Shown piece after piece: positions 41,314-48,994 of a stretch of 64,000 nt of DNA. The number at the start of each line of letters is the position of its first letter. The stretch's first letter is position 1. The notes below the pieces were generated by a model. It was not told where the DNA came from, made no database searches, and worked only from the letters and a program-made list of their open reading frames with translations. Source of the stretch: Duganella radicis. Its GTDB lineage: Bacteria; Pseudomonadota; Gammaproteobacteria; Burkholderiales; Burkholderiaceae_D. The position numbers and the translations under genes are program-made. The stretch is taken from the NCBI RefSeq assembly GCF_009720825.1, contig NZ_WNKY01000017.1, forward strand, positions 54,283 to 118,282, written 5' to 3'.

Positions 41314-41650
41314 GTAGTTCTCCAGGAAAAATAGTCGTTGATAAATACTGCTGATGTTTCTACCGTCGGTGAGAAACCGGCAAAACTATGTTTCAGACCG
41401 AACAACGAATTGTGCAACGCAACAAACCAGATTTTACGGCCTTCAAAAATTAAGTCAAGTGATTTTTTGTGCGTTGCACCAAAGCACCGAATCTTCATCT
41501 CATGGAAACATTTGCAAAAAGGACTATTTCTTGAAACCGAGGAAATCAGCGGGCTGCCGATGAGAAATCGCCTGCCGTGTTAGACTCAGGCCATCCCGAG
41601 TCGGCGCCGCAATCCGGCGCCGATTGCCTTTTAGATCACAAGTCAGTTTG
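41314..41650. other. Intergenic region between phasin and DMT transporter genes
   Basis: This 337-bp gap has no convincing gene. It should hold the leftward phasin promoter. A TTGTGCAACGCAA run (41410-41422) and a nearby TGCGTTGCACC run (41469-41479) contain spaced TGC/GCA elements like those bound by PHA regulators of the PhaR/PhbF type; one mismatch from the TG-N-TGC-N3-GCAA pattern I recall for PhbF. A GC-rich hairpin lies near the right end (41601-41623). Confidence 0.4.
41601..41623 (+). promoter_or_regulatory. GC-rich hairpin in the leader of the DMT transporter gene
   Basis: TCGGCGCCG and CGGCGCCGA pair perfectly around CAATC, followed by TTGCCTTTTAG. It lies 27 bases before the ATG at 41651 and may be an attenuator or a weak terminator. 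Confidence 0.4.
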
Positions 41651-42559
41651 ATGCCCGAAACCACTTCAGCCGCCCCCGCAGCCCGGCACGCCGGTTTTTT
41701 GTCGCCGTTGCCCCTGTTTTTCGTGCTTTTATGGAGCAGCGGCTTCATCGTCGCCAAGTTCGGCCTGCCGTATGCGCCGCCGCTGACTTTCCTGCTGCTG
41801 CGCTTCCTCGGCGTGCTGCTGTTCCTGGTGCCGGCCGTGCTGATATTGCGGGCGCCTTGGCCGCACGGCAAGATCGGCCATATCGCGGTGGCCGGGCTGC
41901 TGGTGCAGGCTGGCTATTTGATCGGCGTCTGGTGCGCCATCAGGCAAGGCATGCCGGCCGGCTTGTCGGCCCTGATCGTCGGCATGCAGCCCATCCTGAC
42001 CGCCTTTGCCGCGCCGCTGATCGGTGAAAAAGTGCGCCCGCGCCAATGGCTGGGTTTGCTGTTCGGTATCGGCGGGGTAGGGCTGGTGGTGGCCGCCAAG
42101 ATCAGGCTGGTCGGTTTGTCGCTGGACGCCATTTTGTTGTGCGTGCTTGCACTGCTCAGCATCACCGCCGGTACCTTGTACCAAAAGAACTATTGTCCGC
42201 AATTCGACTTGCGCGTCGGCACGGTGATCCAGTTTGCCTCTTCCGCAGTGCTTATATTGCCGCTCGCTATTATATTTGAGGGGCTGGGCCCGGATTTTGC
42301 TGCGGTGCAGTGGGTGCCGCGCTTTATTGGTGCTTTGCTGTGGTCGGTGCTGGGGCTGTCGATCGGCGCCATCTTCCTGCTGTTCGCCTTGATTCGCAGA
42401 AATGACGCCACCCAGGTCACCAGCTTGATGTATCTGACGCCGCCCACCACCGCTATCATGGCATGGCTGATGTTTGGCGAAGCGTTTAACGCCCTCGGCA
42501 TGGCAGGCATGGTGCTGGCGGTAACCGGTGTGATCTTTGTGGTCAAGAAACCCAAGTGA
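41651..42559 (+). CDS. DMT superfamily (EamA) transporter
   Basis: The 302-residue inner-membrane protein has ten hydrophobic segments in two EamA repeats: WSSGFIVAKFGLPYAPP in the first and AGTLYQKNYCPQFDLR at the start of the second, with the end-of-repeat motif TSLMYLTPPTTAIMAWLMFG. EamA carriers commonly export amino acids or metabolites. The ATG at 41651 is favoured over a start at 41624. A nitroreductase gene begins eight bases after its stop, so the two are an operon. Substrate unknown. Confidence 0.88.
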   Translation: MPETTSAAPAARHAGFLSPLPLFFVLLWSSGFIVAKFGLPYAPPLTFLLLRFLGVLLFLVPAVLILRAPWPHGKIGHIAVAGLLVQAGYLIGVWCAIRQGMPAGLSALIVGMQPILTAFAAPLIGEKVRPRQWLGLLFGIGGVGLVVAAKIRLVGLSLDAILLCVLALLSITAGTLYQKNYCPQFDLRVGTVIQFASSAVLILPLAIIFEGLGPDFAAVQWVPRFIGALLWSVLGLSIGAIFLLFALIRRNDATQVTSLMYLTPPTTAIMAWLMFGEAFNALGMAGMVLAVTGVIFVVKKPK

Positions 42560-42567
42560 GAGGACGC

Positions 42568-43263
42568 ATGATTTCCAATCCAGCCCAGCAAGCCGTCGAT
42601 GTCGCGATCACCTCGCGCCGTTCCATCCGCGCTTTTTTGCCGACGCCAGTGGCGCACGACGACATTGCCGCCATCTTGCAGGTGGCGGCGCGCGCGCCGT
42701 CGGGGACCAATACCCAACCGTGGAAAGTCTATGTGTTGCAGGGAGAGCGCAAACGACAGTTGTCTTCCGCCATCCTGGCCGCACATAACGATCCGGCGCT
42801 GGCTGCGCAGCACACGGAAGAGTATGCCTACTATCCGCGCGAGTGGATCTCGCCCTACATCGATCGCCGCCGCAAGGTCGGCTGGGATCTGTACGCGCTG
42901 CTGGGCCTGACCCGCGACAACAAGGCCGGCATGGCGGCCCAGCACGGCAAGAATTATGAATTCTTCGGCGCGCCGGTCGGCCTGATCTTCACCATTGACC
43001 GCATCATGGAGCAGGGCTCGTGGCTGGACTACGGCATGTTCCTGCAAAACATCATGGTGGCGGCGCGTGGGCGCGGGCTGGATACCTGTCCGCAGGCGGC
43101 GTTCACCCAGTACCACCGCATCATTGCCGAGCAGCTGGCGTTGCCGGAAAGCGAGACTGTGGTGTGCGGCATGGCGCTGGGTGTTGCCGATATGAGCAAG
43201 ATCGAAAATTCTTTGGTCACTGAGCGCATGGCGCTCGCGGAATTTGTTAAATTTGTCGAATGA
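42568..43263 (+). CDS. Nitroreductase family FMN oxidoreductase
   Basis: The 231-residue flavoprotein has the nitroreductase start RRSIRAFLPTPVAHDDIAAI and FMN-binding stretches AARAPSGTNTQPWKVYVL and a late VVCGMALGVADMSKIEN. These enzymes use NAD(P)H to reduce nitro groups, quinones or related compounds. The ATG at 42568 is preceded by GAGAGGA and lies eight bases after the DMT exporter gene. An exporter paired with a nitroreductase hints at detoxification, but this is inference. Confidence 0.9.
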   Translation: MISNPAQQAVDVAITSRRSIRAFLPTPVAHDDIAAILQVAARAPSGTNTQPWKVYVLQGERKRQLSSAILAAHNDPALAAQHTEEYAYYPREWISPYIDRRRKVGWDLYALLGLTRDNKAGMAAQHGKNYEFFGAPVGLIFTIDRIMEQGSWLDYGMFLQNIMVAARGRGLDTCPQAAFTQYHRIIAEQLALPESETVVCGMALGVADMSKIENSLVTERMALAEFVKFVE

Positions 43264-43392
43264 CTCAGCTTGATTTTCCCGTATTGCGGCTACGCAACCA
43301 ATTGCAGGGAAAAGGTTAAATTTGCTTGCGCTCGCTCAGTGTTTTGCTACACTGCAACGAGTATTGGAATGGATTTTTTTTGGGGAAGTGGA

Positions 43393-44466
43393 ATGGTTAA
43401 ACTCGCAATTAGCGCGCTCATCTCGCTGATGTTTGCATCTGCTGCCATCGCCGCACCGGCGACGGAAGCCGGCGGCGCCGCGCCCAAAAAACAGCTGATC
43501 AAAAAGAAACGCCAGGCGGTGCGTGTTGCTGCCGCCGATGCCGGCGAGCGCGTGGTCAAACGCGTGATGAAGGTCAACGGCAAGCGCAAGGTGGTGTACC
43601 AGCGCGTGCTGGCCGCCGCGCCGGCCGTGCCGACCATGGGCGATCTGGCCGGACTGAACCAGACCAGCGATCCGCTCGCGCTGGCATCCAATGTGGCGCT
43701 GGTGCTGGACCAGGCCAATTCGGAAGTACTGTTTGAGAAGAATTCCAACATCGCCTTGCCGATCGCCTCGATCACCAAGATGATGACCGGCCTGATCGTG
43801 GTGGAAGCCAAACAGGACATGGATGAAATCCTGACCGTCACCGACGAGGACGTCGACCGCGAAAAGTTCAGCAGCTCGCGCCTGAAAGTCGGCACCCAGA
43901 TGACGCGCGCCAATATGCTGCACATCGCCCTGATGAGTTCGGAGAACCGTGCCGCCTCGGCGCTGGGCCGCAACTACCCGGGCGGCAAGCCGGCCTTTGT
44001 CGAAGCCATGAACGCCAAGGCGCGCGAACTGGGCATGACCGACACCCATTACGTCGATTCCAGCGGCCTGTCGAAAATGAATGTGGCCAGCGCCCGCGAT
44101 CTGGCCAAGCTGGCCATGGCGGCCTATCAGCAGCCGGTGCTGCGCCAGTTCTCCACCGATCCCAAAGCCATCGTCGAAACCAGCAATGGCCGTCCGATGG
44201 CGTTTGGCACCACCAACCATCTGGTGGCCAGCCCGGACTGGGCGATCGGCTTGCAGAAGACCGGCTTCATCAATGAAGCCGGACGCTGCCTGCTGATGCA
44301 GGCCGTGATTGAAGGCCGCTCGGTGATCATGGTGTTCCTCGATTCCAAGGGCAAGCAGTCGCGGACGGCCGACGCCGGGCGCATGCGCAAGTGGCTGGAA
44401 GCGTTGCGCCCAGCCAGCCTGGGCGGCAGCACCAGCGCCGGCGCCGCTTACTCGACCGGGATGTAA
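43393..44466 (+). CDS. pbpG: D-alanyl-D-alanine endopeptidase (PBP7/8, PbpG-like)
   Basis: The 357-residue exported serine peptidase has a signal peptide (LAISALISLMFASAAIA), a Lys/Arg-rich linker of about 60 residues and an S11-type domain. The active-site motifs are SITK near residue 128, SEN near 184 and KTG in LQKTGF near 290. PBP7 cuts D-Ala-mDAP cross-links in peptidoglycan. The basic linker may bind the cell wall. The ATG at 43393 is the one that gives a signal peptide. Its last 19 bases overlap the convergent IclR gene. Confidence 0.9.
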   Translation: MVKLAISALISLMFASAAIAAPATEAGGAAPKKQLIKKKRQAVRVAAADAGERVVKRVMKVNGKRKVVYQRVLAAAPAVPTMGDLAGLNQTSDPLALASNVALVLDQANSEVLFEKNSNIALPIASITKMMTGLIVVEAKQDMDEILTVTDEDVDREKFSSSRLKVGTQMTRANMLHIALMSSENRAASALGRNYPGGKPAFVEAMNAKARELGMTDTHYVDSSGLSKMNVASARDLAKLAMAAYQQPVLRQFSTDPKAIVETSNGRPMAFGTTNHLVASPDWAIGLQKTGFINEAGRCLLMQAVIEGRSVIMVFLDSKGKQSRTADAGRMRKWLEALRPASLGGSTSAGAAYSTGM

Positions 44467-45227
44467 CCCAGGGTCAGGGAGATCTGGCGCGCGGTTTGCA
44501 CCAGGTCTTCCAGCCATTCCTCCTGCAAGCGGTCGGCCGGCGCCGAGATCGACAGGCCGGCGATCAGCTTGCCGCTGTCGTCGTAAATGCCGGCGGCCAT
44601 GCAGCGCACCCCCAGTTCCAGCTCCTCATTGTCGCGCGAATAGCCGCGCGATTTCACCAGGCTGAGCTCACGCTCCAGCTTGCCCAGATCCGTGATCGAA
44701 TTCTTGTTGTGTCCGGCAAGCCCGGTGCGGGTGGCGTAGGCGCGGATGGCTTTCGGCTCGTCCACCGACAGGAACAGCTTGCCGGTCGAGGTGAGGTGCA
44801 GCGGGCCGCGGCCGCCGATGGCGCGCACCACCTGCATGCCCGAGCGCTCCGAGAAGGCGCGGTCGATGTAGACGATCTCGTCGCCCTGGCGCACCGACAG
44901 GTTGATGGTCTGCTGGGTTTTTTTGTGCAGTGCACGCATAAAGTCCAGCGCCGCCTCGCGCACGGACAGGCGGCTCTTGACCACATTGCCCAGTTCCAGC
45001 AGGCGCATGCCGAGCCGGTAGGTGCCCGGTTCAACCCGGTCGACAAAGCGGGTGACCACCATATCGTTCAAAATCCGGTGGGCGGTGGATGGGTGTAGCC
45101 CCGAGACCTTGGATAATTCCTTCAGGCTGACGGGGTCGGGGTATTTGGCGAGCGCATCGAGCAGCGCTACCATGCGTTCGATCACCTGGATGGTGGTCTT
45201 TTGCTCTGGAACGGGTTCGATTTTCAT
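44448..45227 (-). CDS. IclR family transcriptional regulator
   Basis: The 259-residue regulator has an N-terminal winged helix-turn-helix (about 15-75, SLKELSKVSGLHPSTAHRIL) and the IclR effector domain (TINLSVRQGDEIVYIDRAFS, GGRGPLHLTSTGKLFL, and a late CMAAGIYDDSGKLIAGLSIS). IclR proteins sense small organic acids. Nested palindromes fill the gap to the divergent dgkA gene and may be its own operator. Its tail overlaps the convergent pbpG gene by 19 bases. The effector is unknown. Confidence 0.92.
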   Translation of the reverse strand: MKIEPVPEQKTTIQVIERMVALLDALAKYPDPVSLKELSKVSGLHPSTAHRILNDMVVTRFVDRVEPGTYRLGMRLLELGNVVKSRLSVREAALDFMRALHKKTQQTINLSVRQGDEIVYIDRAFSERSGMQVVRAIGGRGPLHLTSTGKLFLSVDEPKAIRAYATRTGLAGHNKNSITDLGKLERELSLVKSRGYSRDNEELELGVRCMAAGIYDDSGKLIAGLSISAPADRLQEEWLEDLVQTARQISLTLGYIPVE

Positions 45228-45270
45228 GATGTGGTTGGTGCGATGCAGTATTCGATATCAAACTTTATAC

Positions 45271-45334
45271 CATAATGTGGAAAAAAACGAAAATGCTGCA
45301 TAATGTGACATTATTTCTTTTTGCCACATCATGG
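45271..45334. promoter_or_regulatory. Nested palindromes between the IclR gene and dgkA
   Basis: A perfect 15-base palindrome ATAATGTGACATTAT (45300-45314) lies inside a wider imperfect dyad, CATAATGTGG (45271-45280) with CCACATCATGG (45324-45334). The AATGTGG/CCACATT half-sites recur three times. This suits a regulator dimer pair, most simply the IclR protein acting on itself. Confidence 0.5.
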
Positions 45335-45714
45335 AACCAGTCAGCGAGTTCAAAAGCAAGAGCGGCCTCAAGCGTATTTACACGGCGTTTTTCTATTCCA
45401 TCGACGGCTTCCGCTCGGCCTGGCGCAATGAGCACGCCTTCCGTCAGGAGGTGGGCGTGTTCGTGGTGGGCGCCCTGATCGCGCTGGTGCTCAGGGTCTC
45501 GGCGTTTGAAAAACTGGTGCTGATCGGCGTGCTGTTATTGATCCTGATCGTGGAACTGATTAATTCCTCTATTGAGGCGGTGGTGGACCGGGTGTCGCTG
45601 GAACGCCACCCTTTGTCCAAGAATGCCAAGGATTTCGGCAGCGCGGCCGTGCTGCTGACTTGCTTGCTGGCGATTGCCACCTGGTCGGTGGTGCTGTACA
45701 ACCGCTTCTTATGA
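45331..45714 (+). CDS. dgkA: Diacylglycerol kinase
   Basis: The 127-residue inner-membrane enzyme has three membrane helices and the DgkA signature LIVELINSSIEAVVDRVSLE around residues 70-90, where the Glu and Asp bind Mg-ATP. It phosphorylates diacylglycerol released by membrane-derived glucan and LPS modification, returning it to phospholipid synthesis. The N-terminal amphipathic helix KSGLKRIYTAFFYSIDGF is typical. It is divergent from the IclR gene; its ATG lies inside the outer arm of the palindromic region. Confidence 0.95.
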   Translation: MEPVSEFKSKSGLKRIYTAFFYSIDGFRSAWRNEHAFRQEVGVFVVGALIALVLRVSAFEKLVLIGVLLLILIVELINSSIEAVVDRVSLERHPLSKNAKDFGSAAVLLTCLLAIATWSVVLYNRFL

Positions 45715-45722
45715 GGTTTTGG

Positions 45723-45748
45723 CATAACGAACTGCTAAATGCTTCGTT
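45723..45748. promoter_or_regulatory. Putative CysB site upstream of sbp
   Basis: CATAACGA....TG..AAATGCTTCGTT (26 bases) recurs upstream of cysT at 48904-48929 with 22 of 26 identical positions and no gap. Both genes belong to sulfate uptake and cysB is linked, so a CysB activator site is the natural reading. A TTATAAG box follows, as for a -10 element. Confidence 0.6.
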
Positions 45749-45802
45749 CTAATTTATAAGGGGCGGCATTAATCTGGAGGCCTTCACTACTAGGGGAATC
45801 CA

Positions 45803-46810
45803 ATGCTGTCCAAGAAAATCATTGCCGCCGCCATTCTCGTTGTTTCCGCCGTTGCCCCAGCCCTGGCGGCGGACATCTCGCTGCTGAACGTGTCCTACGA
45901 CCCAACCCGCGAGCTGTATCAGGACGTTAACACTGCGTTCGCCAAAGAGTGGAAAGCCAAGACCGGCGACAACGTCAAGATCAAACAATCGCACGGCGGC
46001 TCCGGCAAACAAGGCCGCGCCGTGATCGACGGCCTGGAAGCCGACGTGGTGTCGCTGGCGCTGGCCTACGACATCGACGCCATCGCCGACCACAAGCTGC
46101 TGGCCTCGGACTGGCAGAAAAAGCTGCCGCACAACAGCACCCCCTACACCTCCACCATCGTGTTCCTGGTCCGCAAGGGTAATCCTAAAGGCATCAAGGA
46201 CTGGAACGATCTGGTGAAACCCGGCGTGGCCGTGATCACCCCGAATCCGAAAACCTCGGGCGGCGCCCGCTGGAACCACTTGGCCGCGTATGGCTACGCC
46301 CTGCGCCAGCCGGGCGGCAACGAAGCCTCGGCCAAGGAATTCCTGAGCAAGCTGTACAAGAACGTACCGGTGCTCGATTCCGGCGCGCGCGGCGCCACCA
46401 CCACCTTCGTGGAACGCGGCATCGGCGACGTGCTGATCGCCTGGGAAAACGAAGCCCTGCTGGCGATCAAGGAACTCGGCCCGAACAAGTTCGACATCGT
46501 GGCGCCATCGGTCTCCATCCTGGCTGAGCCGCCGGTGGCCGTGGTCGACAAAGTGGTCGACAAGCGCGGCACCCGCAAAGTGTCGGAAGCCTACCTGAAC
46601 TTCCTGTACACCGACGAGGCGCAAGACATCATCGCCCAGAACTACTACCGTCCGGGCACCGAGAAAGCGGCCAAGAAATATGCCGCCCAGTTCCCGAACG
46701 TGAAGCTGTTCACCATCGCGCAAGTGGCTGGCGACTGGACCAAGGCGCAGAAGACCCACTTCGCCGACGGCGGCCTGTTCGACCAGATTTATCAGCCAAC
46801 CGGCAAGTAA
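45803..46810 (+). CDS. sbp: Sulfate ABC transporter substrate-binding protein
   Basis: The 335-residue periplasmic protein has a signal peptide ([17 protein letters not shown]) and family motifs: [14 protein letters not shown] after the cleavage site, [19 protein letters not shown] with sulfate-contacting backbone, and [11 protein letters not shown]. It delivers sulfate or thiosulfate to the CysTWA importer, encoded 2.2 kb downstream on the same strand. The gene has its own CysB-like motif. An alpha/beta hydrolase gene follows 5 bp later. Confidence 0.94.
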   Translation: MLSKKIIAAAILVVSAVAPALAADISLLNVSYDPTRELYQDVNTAFAKEWKAKTGDNVKIKQSHGGSGKQGRAVIDGLEADVVSLALAYDIDAIADHKLLASDWQKKLPHNSTPYTSTIVFLVRKGNPKGIKDWNDLVKPGVAVITPNPKTSGGARWNHLAAYGYALRQPGGNEASAKEFLSKLYKNVPVLDSGARGATTTFVERGIGDVLIAWENEALLAIKELGPNKFDIVAPSVSILAEPPVAVVDKVVDKRGTRKVSEAYLNFLYTDEAQDIIAQNYYRPGTEKAAKKYAAQFPNVKLFTIAQVAGDWTKAQKTHFADGGLFDQIYQPTGK

Positions 46811-46815
46811 GCACC

Positions 46816-47376
46816 ATGGCCAGCGTCTTTGAAGACTTGCGCGTGCTGATCGCGCCCGGGCTGCACAACAGCGGACCGGACCACTGGCAAAGCCGCTGGC
46901 AACGCCTGTATCCCGCTTTCGAGCGGGTGCGGCAGGATGACTGGGAGGCGCCGGATCTGCCGCGCTGGTCGGCCCGGGTGGACGAGCTGCGCCAACGCGG
47001 CAACGATCCACGCCCGACACTGATCGTCGCGCACAGCTTCGGCGCGCTGGCCACGGTGCACAGCGTGGCGCGCAATCCCGATAACGTGGCGGGCGTGCTG
47101 CTGGTGGCGCCGGCCGATCCCGATAAATTCAAGGTGGCCGCGCTGCTGCCGCGGCAAGCCTTGCCCGTGCCTTCCATCATGGTGGGCAGCACCAACGATC
47201 CGTGGATGGCGGCGCCGCGCGCCGAGCTGTGGGCGCAACGCTGGCGGAGCCGCTTCATCAATGGCGGAGCGCTGGGCCACATCAATGCGGAGTCCGGCCT
47301 GGGCGACTGGCCGGAGGGGCTGGAAACCTTGTACTTTTTAGCAGAGCAGGCGCACAATAGCGCATTGTCCGTGTGA
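46816..47376 (+). CDS. RBBP9/YdeN family alpha/beta serine hydrolase
   Basis: The 186-residue cytoplasmic hydrolase has the family start VLIAPGLHNSGPDHWQSRWQ, the nucleophile in IVAHSFGALA near residue 76, the acid in GSTNDPWM and the His in GHINAESG. RBBP9-like proteins hydrolyse esters or amides of unknown natural substrates. It starts only 5 bp after sbp and is 26 bp from a peroxiredoxin gene, so it is probably co-expressed with sulfate uptake. No link between its chemistry and sulfur is evident from sequence. Confidence 0.88.
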   Translation: MASVFEDLRVLIAPGLHNSGPDHWQSRWQRLYPAFERVRQDDWEAPDLPRWSARVDELRQRGNDPRPTLIVAHSFGALATVHSVARNPDNVAGVLLVAPADPDKFKVAALLPRQALPVPSIMVGSTNDPWMAAPRAELWAQRWRSRFINGGALGHINAESGLGDWPEGLETLYFLAEQAHNSALSV

Positions 47377-47402
47377 CCATTTTCTACTCTGGAGAGCAAA
47401 AC

Positions 47403-48041
47403 ATGACCATTCGTCTGGGCGATACCGCGCCCGATTTCGAACAAGATTCGTCCATCGGCAAACTGAAGTTCCATGAGTGGGCTGGCAATTCGTGGGTGGT
47501 GTTGTTTTCGCACCCGGCGGACTTCACCCCGGTCTGCACCACCGAGCTGGGTTTGACCGCCAAGCTGAAACCGGAATTCGACAAGCGCAATGTGAAAGCG
47601 ATCGCGCTGTCGGTCGATCCGGCCGAGTCGCACACCGCGTGGATCAAGGACATCGAAGAGACCCAGAAAACCGTGGTCGGCTTCCCGATCATCGCCGATG
47701 CCGACCGCAAGGTGGCAACCCTGTACGACATGATTCACCCGGAGGCTTCGGCCACCGCCACCGTGCGTACCCTGTTTGTGATCGATCCGAACAAGAAGGT
47801 TCGCCTGAGCATCACCTACCCGATGAGCACCGGCCGCAACTTCGACGAGGTGCTGCGCGTGATCGATGCGCTGCAACTGACCGATGGCTACACCGTGGCC
47901 ACCCCGGGCAACTGGAAAGATGGCGATGACGTCATCATCCCGCTGACCGTGCAGGACCCGGAAGTACTGAAACAAAAGTATCCCAAAGGCTTCACCGCCG
48001 AGCGTCCCTACCTGCGCGTGACCCCGCAACCAAACAAATAA
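47403..48041 (+). CDS. 1-Cys peroxiredoxin (Prx6 family)
   Basis: The 212-residue enzyme reduces hydrogen and organic peroxides. It has the Prx6 catalytic motif SHPADFTPVCTTELG with the peroxidatic Cys near residue 45 and the C-terminal Prx6 region (LRVIDALQLTDGYTVATPGN). No resolving Cys is seen. The ATG at 47403 follows CTGGAGAG; an upstream in-frame start at 47373 would overlap the hydrolase end. Position between sbp and cysTWA suggests expression under sulfur limitation, when thiol-based defence is stressed; this is inference. Confidence 0.93.
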   Translation: MTIRLGDTAPDFEQDSSIGKLKFHEWAGNSWVVLFSHPADFTPVCTTELGLTAKLKPEFDKRNVKAIALSVDPAESHTAWIKDIEETQKTVVGFPIIADADRKVATLYDMIHPEASATATVRTLFVIDPNKKVRLSITYPMSTGRNFDEVLRVIDALQLTDGYTVATPGNWKDGDDVIIPLTVQDPEVLKQKYPKGFTAERPYLRVTPQPNK

Positions 48042-48077
48042 TCCGGATAAGCTTATAAGTTTTCCGTTGTTTGGAAC

Positions 48078-48118
48078 TTTCCCCAAAGTAGGTAACCTTC
48101 AGACCTACTTTGGGGAAA
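48078..48118 (+). promoter_or_regulatory. Perfect 16-bp hairpin masking the ribosome site of the TSUP gene
   Basis: TTTCCCCAAAGTAGGT (48078-48093) and ACCTACTTTGGGGAAA (48103-48118) are exact complements around a 9-base loop. The right arm contains the GGGGA ribosome site, four bases before the ATG at 48123. No T-run follows, so it is not a standard terminator for the upstream gene. It looks like a translational switch or a protein-binding site. Confidence 0.6.
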
Positions 48119-48122
48119 CTCT

Positions 48123-48899
48123 ATGGATTTGCAGTTCGTCGCATCAGGTTTTGCAGTTGGCTTGCTGGTCGGTATGACCGGCGTGGGAGGCGGTTCCTTG
48201 ATGACGCCGCTCCTGACCCTGCTGTTCGGCGTCACGCCGGCCGTGGCGGTCGGCACCGATCTCGCCTTCGCCTCCCTGACCAAGGGCGTGGGCACCTTCA
48301 CCCACCGTATGCGCGGCACCGTCCACTGGGACATCGTGCGCCGCCTGTGCATGGGCGCGCTGCCGGCCGCCCTGATCGCCAGCATCGGCCTCAAATACTT
48401 CGGCACCCTCAGTAAAGAGATGGGCCAGATCATCCGCTACACCATCGCCGGCTCGGTGTTCCTGACCGTGATCGCGCTGCTGTTCAGGCGCAAGATGCTG
48501 GCCTGGATCACCACCCATCCCGAACGCCAGTTGCAGGGCAGGGCGCTGCACAACGCCACCATCTTCACCGGCGCCGTGCTGGGCGTGCTGGTGACGATTT
48601 CCTCCATCGGCGCCGGCGCCATTGGCGCCACCGTGCTGGTGATGCTCTATCCACGCCTGACCGCCGCCGAAGTGGCCGGCACCGACATCGCCTACGCCGT
48701 GCCGCTGACCGCGATTGCCGCCGTCGGCCACTGGTGGCTGGGCTCGATCAACTGGATGCTGCTGCTGACCTTGCTGGTCGGTTCTGTGCCCGGCATCACC
48801 ATCGGCGCCTACGCCGCCCGCGCCGTGCCCGAGCGCCTGCTGCGCGGCATCCTGGCGGTGACGCTGGTGGCTGTGGCTGTCAAGCTGGTATATACCTGA
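48123..48899 (+). CDS. TSUP family permease (TauE/SafE)
   Basis: The 258-residue inner-membrane protein has about eight hydrophobic segments and the duplicated TSUP motif: GLLVGMTGVGGGSLMTPLLT in the first half and SSIGAGAIGATVLVMLYP in the second. TSUP members move sulfite, sulfonates or related organic anions. Its place among sulfate-uptake genes supports a sulfur-compound substrate, probably sulfite or thiosulfate. Translation may be controlled by a strong hairpin just before the start codon. Confidence 0.88.
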   Translation: MDLQFVASGFAVGLLVGMTGVGGGSLMTPLLTLLFGVTPAVAVGTDLAFASLTKGVGTFTHRMRGTVHWDIVRRLCMGALPAALIASIGLKYFGTLSKEMGQIIRYTIAGSVFLTVIALLFRRKMLAWITTHPERQLQGRALHNATIFTGAVLGVLVTISSIGAGAIGATVLVMLYPRLTAAEVAGTDIAYAVPLTAIAAVGHWWLGSINWMLLLTLLVGSVPGITIGAYAARAVPERLLRGILAVTLVAVAVKLVYT

Positions 48900-48903
48900 A
48901 TCT

Positions 48904-48929
48904 CATAACGACATGAGAAATGCTTCGTT
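48904..48929. promoter_or_regulatory. Putative CysB site upstream of cysT
   Basis: This 26-base motif is 22/26 identical to the one at 45723-45748 before sbp. A 7-bp dyad ATGCTTC/GAAGCAT (48920-48943) overlaps its right part, and a TATTATG box follows. Confidence 0.6.
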
Positions 48930-48960
48930 TGTATTATGAAGCATAGATGAGAACATGCAG

Positions 48961-48987
48961 CCCTTATAGAAGGATTTGTAATAAGGG
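48961..48987 (+). promoter_or_regulatory. Short inverted repeat over the cysT ribosome site
   Basis: CCCTTAT (48961-48967) pairs with ATAAGGG (48981-48987). The right arm overlaps the AAGGGAG ribosome site before the ATG at 48995. At 7 bp it is weaker than the hairpins before the TSUP and M49-like genes. Confidence 0.35.
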
Positions 48988-48994
48988 AGCATTC

